Assembly: GCA_900768705.1 (NCBI GenBank)
Contig: CAAGEB010000068.1
Span: forward strand, 1 to 64,000
DNA: 64,000 bases
Origin: Oscillospiraceae bacterium
GTDB lineage: Bacteria > Bacillota > Clostridia > Oscillospirales > Ruminococcaceae
Direction: 5' to 3'
The notes beneath the pieces were generated by a model. The model did not search any database. It had not been told where the DNA came from and saw only the letters and a program-made list of their open reading frames with translations. Positions 61,020 through 64,000 of this stretch are shown here, piece after piece (position 1 is the first letter of the stretch; each line of letters begins with the position of its first letter). The translations under genes were made by a program, and so were the position numbers.

Positions 61020-62025
61020 AGGACTGCAGAAAATTTGTGAAATTAACGGAGCTTCGGGTGATGAAGCGAAAGTCCGTGAATATATCAAGTCGAATATAAC
61101 TGCCGATGAGGTTTTTACAGATAACCTTGGAAATCTCATTGTTTTCAAAAAAGGCAGAAAAACCCCGAAGAATAAAATAATGTTTGCCGCTCACATGGAT
61201 GAAGTCGGTTTTATGATAACCGATATTGACAAGGACGGTTTTCTTCGCTTTTCCTCTGTCGGCGGAATTAACCCTTCCGTTGTAATCGGACGAGCTTTGA
61301 AGCTGGAAAGCGGATCCTGCGGCGTTGTGGGAACCAAAGCCATTCACCAGCAGTCTGCCGACGAGAGAAAAAAGATGCCCGATTTTGACGAATTGTATCT
61401 GGATATCGGTATGTCCTCCGAAGAAGAAGCGGAAAAATCTGCTCCCCGGGGAAGCTATGCTTATTTTGATACGGATTTCTTTGAAATGGGCGAGGACTTT
61501 ATCAAAGGAAAAGCTATTGACGACCGTGCAGGCTGCCTTATCATGATGGATATGATAAACGGCAATCCTGAATATGACGCTTGGTACGCATTCACGGTTC
61601 AGGAGGAAGTGGGAACCCGTGGAGCCTCCGCAGCAGCATTTACAATTGCTCCCGATATTGCTTTCGTACTTGAAACCACAACCGCCTGTGATATTGCGGG
61701 AGTTTCCGGGAGCAGGGAAGTGTGTCGGCTGGGATGCGGAGCTGTAGTGTCGTTTATTGATAACGGTACGATATATGACAGGGAGCTTTATTCTCTGGCT
61801 ATGAAAACCGCCTCAGAGAATTCAATTCCCGTGCAGACCAAGACGATGATTGCAGGCGGAAATGACAGCAGGTCAATTCATATAAGCAGAGGCGGCGTGC
61901 GCACCTGCGCAATATCTGTTCCCTGCAGATATCTTCATTCGCCGTCCTGCGTTATAGAAGAATCGGACTATTATGCGGTAAAAGCCCTTGCGGAAAAAAT
62001 GGCGGAAGCTGCGGCAAACCTATGA
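61012..62025 (+). CDS. M42 family metallopeptidase (second of two)
   Basis: A 337-aa paralogue of the preceding peptidase. IMFAAHMDEVGFMITDID, KAIDDRAGCLIMMDMI, FTVQEEVGTRGASAAAF and PCRYLHSPSCVIEESDYYAV contain the ligands. Its ATG lies 8 bp inside the first M42 gene and has GAGGTG upstream, so the two are translationally coupled and may form a mixed oligomer. Confidence 0.9.
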   Translation: MIEGLQKICEINGASGDEAKVREYIKSNITADEVFTDNLGNLIVFKKGRKTPKNKIMFAAHMDEVGFMITDIDKDGFLRFSSVGGINPSVVIGRALKLESGSCGVVGTKAIHQQSADERKKMPDFDELYLDIGMSSEEEAEKSAPRGSYAYFDTDFFEMGEDFIKGKAIDDRAGCLIMMDMINGNPEYDAWYAFTVQEEVGTRGASAAAFTIAPDIAFVLETTTACDIAGVSGSREVCRLGCGAVVSFIDNGTIYDRELYSLAMKTASENSIPVQTKTMIAGGNDSRSIHISRGGVRTCAISVPCRYLHSPSCVIEESDYYAVKALAEKMAEAAANL

Positions 62026-62732
62026 TAAAGCGTGTTTTTTCTCCATCGGAAATGTCACAGCTTCCGCAAAAAAGTATTGAAGCGCAGAAAATCAGAGCAA
62101 TTCTGCTTGCCTATGGCACCGAATATGATTTTTGCCGTTTTTACCGTTCGGAAAATTTCTTTCTGGGCGGATTAAACGGTAGTTTTGTTCTATGCGAAAT
62201 CGGAGACGGAGATTTGTCCGAGCTGGCTGAATTCCTGAACATTAACGGCTTTTGCGAATTGTTCTGTTCGGGTGAGGCAAAAGAGAAATTATACGGAAAG
62301 CTGAATTCAGATTATAAAAAACTAAATCTAATGGAATACTGCGGTAAGCCGATTTCCCGATCGGTTGAAGTAAATCCCGATTTGCAAGGGTTTTATTCTG
62401 TATTAAGCACTTCCTTCCAAATTGATTTTGAACCATGGTATCTGGATATGTCTCACCGTGTAAGACACGGTGTGGTGCAGCTTCGGCGTTTGGAACAGTC
62501 TGTTCTTGCAATACAGCACAATCTGAATGGAGAAGCTTTGCTGTCGCAAATAGCCACTGCCCCCGAATACAGGGGCAGTGGTTATGCGTCAGAACTCATA
62601 TCTTCGGTTTGTGAAGAATTGCGGTGCAGCAGAATATTTGTTTTATGTGAGGATGATTTATCCGATTTCTACAAAAGAATTGGCTTTGTTTTCAGAGACA
62701 ATAAATATCAGTTTGGAGGGAGCCATTACTGA
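62022..62732 (+). CDS. GNAT family N-acetyltransferase
   Basis: A 236-aa protein. The C-terminal third (about 155-236) has the acetyl-CoA binding pattern LLSQIATAPEYRGSGYASELISSVCEEL and the end motif FYKRIGFVFRDN. The N-terminal two thirds are GNAT-like but diverged. Acceptor unknown. It overlaps the second M42 gene by 4 bp (ATGA) and closes that operon. Confidence 0.82.
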   Translation: MIKRVFSPSEMSQLPQKSIEAQKIRAILLAYGTEYDFCRFYRSENFFLGGLNGSFVLCEIGDGDLSELAEFLNINGFCELFCSGEAKEKLYGKLNSDYKKLNLMEYCGKPISRSVEVNPDLQGFYSVLSTSFQIDFEPWYLDMSHRVRHGVVQLRRLEQSVLAIQHNLNGEALLSQIATAPEYRGSGYASELISSVCEELRCSRIFVLCEDDLSDFYKRIGFVFRDNKYQFGGSHY

Positions 62733-62749
62733 AAAATTCTTCTTTTCTA

Positions 62750-62778
62750 TTGACTAAAACAGATTTATGTGGTACAAT
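62750..62778 (+). promoter_or_regulatory. Promoter of tmk
   Basis: TTGACT (62750-62755), 17 bp, TACAAT (62773-62778), about 35 bp before the ATG. Confidence 0.7.
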
Positions 62779-62812
62779 ATATAATAATTCATTCTGATTG
62801 GATGTGTTGAAA

Positions 62813-63487
62813 ATGGGTAAAGGTAAGCTTATTGTGCTTGAGGGACTGGACGGCTGCGGAAAATCCACTCAGCTGGAATTGGCGTCATCGTTTCTCAGAG
62901 ATAATAATATACGAAGTAGGAAAATCAGTTTCCCGAATTATGATACGCTCAGCGGTCAGCTGATCGAAAGATACCTTCATGGGGACATACCCTGTTCCGG
63001 AGAAAACGGTGCCTATTCTGCATCGGCATTGTACGCTGTTGACAGATATGTGAGCTTTGTTACGGACTGGAAGGAATTCTATGAGTCCGGAGGTGTGATT
63101 ATAACATCCCGTTATACAACTTCAAACGCTATTTATCAGCTTACGAAGCTTCCCGAGCAGGAACATGAAGCCTTTTTGAAGTGGCTGTTTGATTTCGAGT
63201 ATATTAAACTGGGTATTCCAAAACCGGACGCTGTTCTCTTTCTTGATATGCCTGTGGAGATTTCACAGAAAATGCTTGACAAGCGTTACAACGGCGATGA
63301 AAGCAAAAAGGATATTCACGAAAGAAATACAGAATATATGGAGAGATGTCGTGAAAACGCCTTATCCGTTGCGAAACGCTGCGGATGGGTAGTTCTGAAT
63401 TGTTCCGAAAACGGTCTGCCGATGGCTATTGAGGATATTTACATACAAATCTGCGACTGTTTAAAGGGATTGGTGATGAATGGCTGA
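62813..63487 (+). CDS. tmk: Thymidylate kinase-like protein
   Basis: A 224-aa P-loop kinase, dTMP to dTDP. LIVLEGLDGCGKSTQLELA (P-loop), FPNYDTLSGQLIERYL, YAVDRYVS and the LID-side SRYTTSNAIYQLTK are visible. The usual DR of the nucleoside motif is SR here. The ATG at 62813 fits family N-termini; the ribosome binding site is weak. It overlaps the next gene by 8 bp. Confidence 0.85.
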   Translation: MGKGKLIVLEGLDGCGKSTQLELASSFLRDNNIRSRKISFPNYDTLSGQLIERYLHGDIPCSGENGAYSASALYAVDRYVSFVTDWKEFYESGGVIITSRYTTSNAIYQLTKLPEQEHEAFLKWLFDFEYIKLGIPKPDAVLFLDMPVEISQKMLDKRYNGDESKKDIHERNTEYMERCRENALSVAKRCGWVVLNCSENGLPMAIEDIYIQICDCLKGLVMNG

Positions 63488-64000
63488 GCTTCGGTTCAAG
63501 AAAATAGAGCTGTCCGACAGGGAACAGGCAATGGAATGTCTGTCAAGATCGGGTTTTCGCGGTTGCGAATACACTTTCGGGAATAACTTTGTCTGGAGAA
63601 ATATTTATGATATTGAAGTCTGTTTTGCGGAGGGATTTTATTTTTGTAAGCAGAACAGCGGAAATAATACCCGATTTATTTTTCCTGCCGGAAACGACGA
63701 TATTGAAAAAGCGGTTTACCTTATGAAGGATTATACCTTCAATAAAGATTTGCCTTTAAGATTTATCGCCAATAAAGACACGGCAGAAAAAATCTCCCAA
63801 CTGTTTGGAAATTGCTCTGTTACGCTGAATCGTGATTACTGTGATTATATTTACAGTGCCGATGATTTGGAAAACCTCAGCGGTAAAAAATATCACGCCA
63901 AGCGCAATCACTTAAATAGGTTTTATGAAAATAACTGGAGCTTTGAACCCATAACCCCCGATAATATTCCGGAATGTATGGATTTCCTCACGCTCTGGAA
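63480..64000 (+). CDS. DUF2156 (phosphatidylglycerol lysyltransferase-like) protein, cut by window end
   Basis: The reading frame runs from ATG 63480 past the window edge, with about 173 residues visible: FKKIELSDREQAMECLSRSG, CEYTFGNNFVWRNIYDI, RDYCDYIYSADDLENLSGKKYHAKRNHLNRF. These match DUF2156, a duplicated GNAT-like fold related to lysyl-phosphatidylglycerol synthases. The role may be lipid or peptide modification; unproven. It overlaps tmk by 8 bp and is coupled to it. Confidence 0.85.
   Translation, partial: MAELRFKKIELSDREQAMECLSRSGFRGCEYTFGNNFVWRNIYDIEVCFAEGFYFCKQNSGNNTRFIFPAGNDDIEKAVYLMKDYTFNKDLPLRFIANKDTAEKISQLFGNCSVTLNRDYCDYIYSADDLENLSGKKYHAKRNHLNRFYENNWSFEPITPDNIPECMDFLTLW

Noticed and set aside
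1..64000. CRISPR array, prophage, integrative element or antibiotic biosynthesis cluster
   Set aside because: No regularly spaced repeats, integrase, transposase, structural phage or modular synthase genes are present.

Overview
The window looks like chromosomal core sequence from an anaerobic, low-to-mid GC Firmicute, most likely a Clostridia member of the Oscillospiraceae/Ruminococcaceae type. Evidence is the Gram-positive PolC polymerase, a ferredoxin-dependent 2-oxoacid oxidoreductase operon, short HisG with HisZ, DUF1836 and LCP-type proteins, purine-rich ribosome binding sites, and many near-consensus sigma-A promoters (TTGAAA/TTGACA, about 17 bp, TATAAT). The genus assignment is an inference. 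No rRNA, tRNA, CRISPR array, prophage or complete insertion sequence was seen.

Layout. 1-305: structured repeat, then the sfsA promoter. 306-971: sfsA, apparently without an ATG/GTG/TTG start. 991-4210 (minus): 2-oxoacid:ferredoxin oxidoreductase operon with a P-loop ATPase. 4380-6417: DUF1836 protein, an unknown protein and two tandem ComEA-like HhH proteins. 6573-7135: a PBECR2-like RNase-fold protein followed by a probable independent structured RNA. 7340-11836: two secreted glycosidase-like proteins, the second fused to a cell-wall amidase. 11901-20000: alanine racemase, LCP-like protein, LUD protein, mannose-6-phosphate isomerase, ROK glucokinase, IlvD, M50 protease and an AIM24-family protein. 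20079-21500: glgA, then a palindromic element between duplicated terminators. 21841-33850: hom, then pyrH-frr-uppS-cdsA-dxr-rseP-ispG-polC.

34008-42305 is a histidine operon, hisZ-G-D-B-H-A-F-(DinB)-(DUF4253)-I-E, with two non-histidine genes inside. 42436-50260: fba, tyrA, a membrane protein, pepF, an atypical histidine kinase-like protein and an OmpR-type two-component pair. 50314-58842 (minus): an arginine operon argG-H-C-J-B-D-(membrane protein)-F. With ArgJ present the acetyl group is recycled, so the cluster covers glutamate to arginine except for an initial acetyl-glutamate source. The promoter region between argG and the following plus-strand gene holds two ArgR-box-like palindromes. 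59102-64000: XRE regulator, ImmA/IrrE peptidase, two M42 aminopeptidases, a GNAT acetyltransferase, thymidylate kinase and a DUF2156 protein cut by the window end.

Most of the window is conventional housekeeping and biosynthesis. The best candidate for something undescribed is the RNA at about 6984-7135. It has its own promoter inside the end of the upstream gene, a closed three-hairpin fold with a possible kissing loop, and a strong intrinsic terminator. Other points worth checking are the non-canonical sfsA start, the element between duplicated terminators after glgA, the unknown membrane protein inside the arginine operon, and the ArgR-like sites shared with the XRE-ImmA unit.
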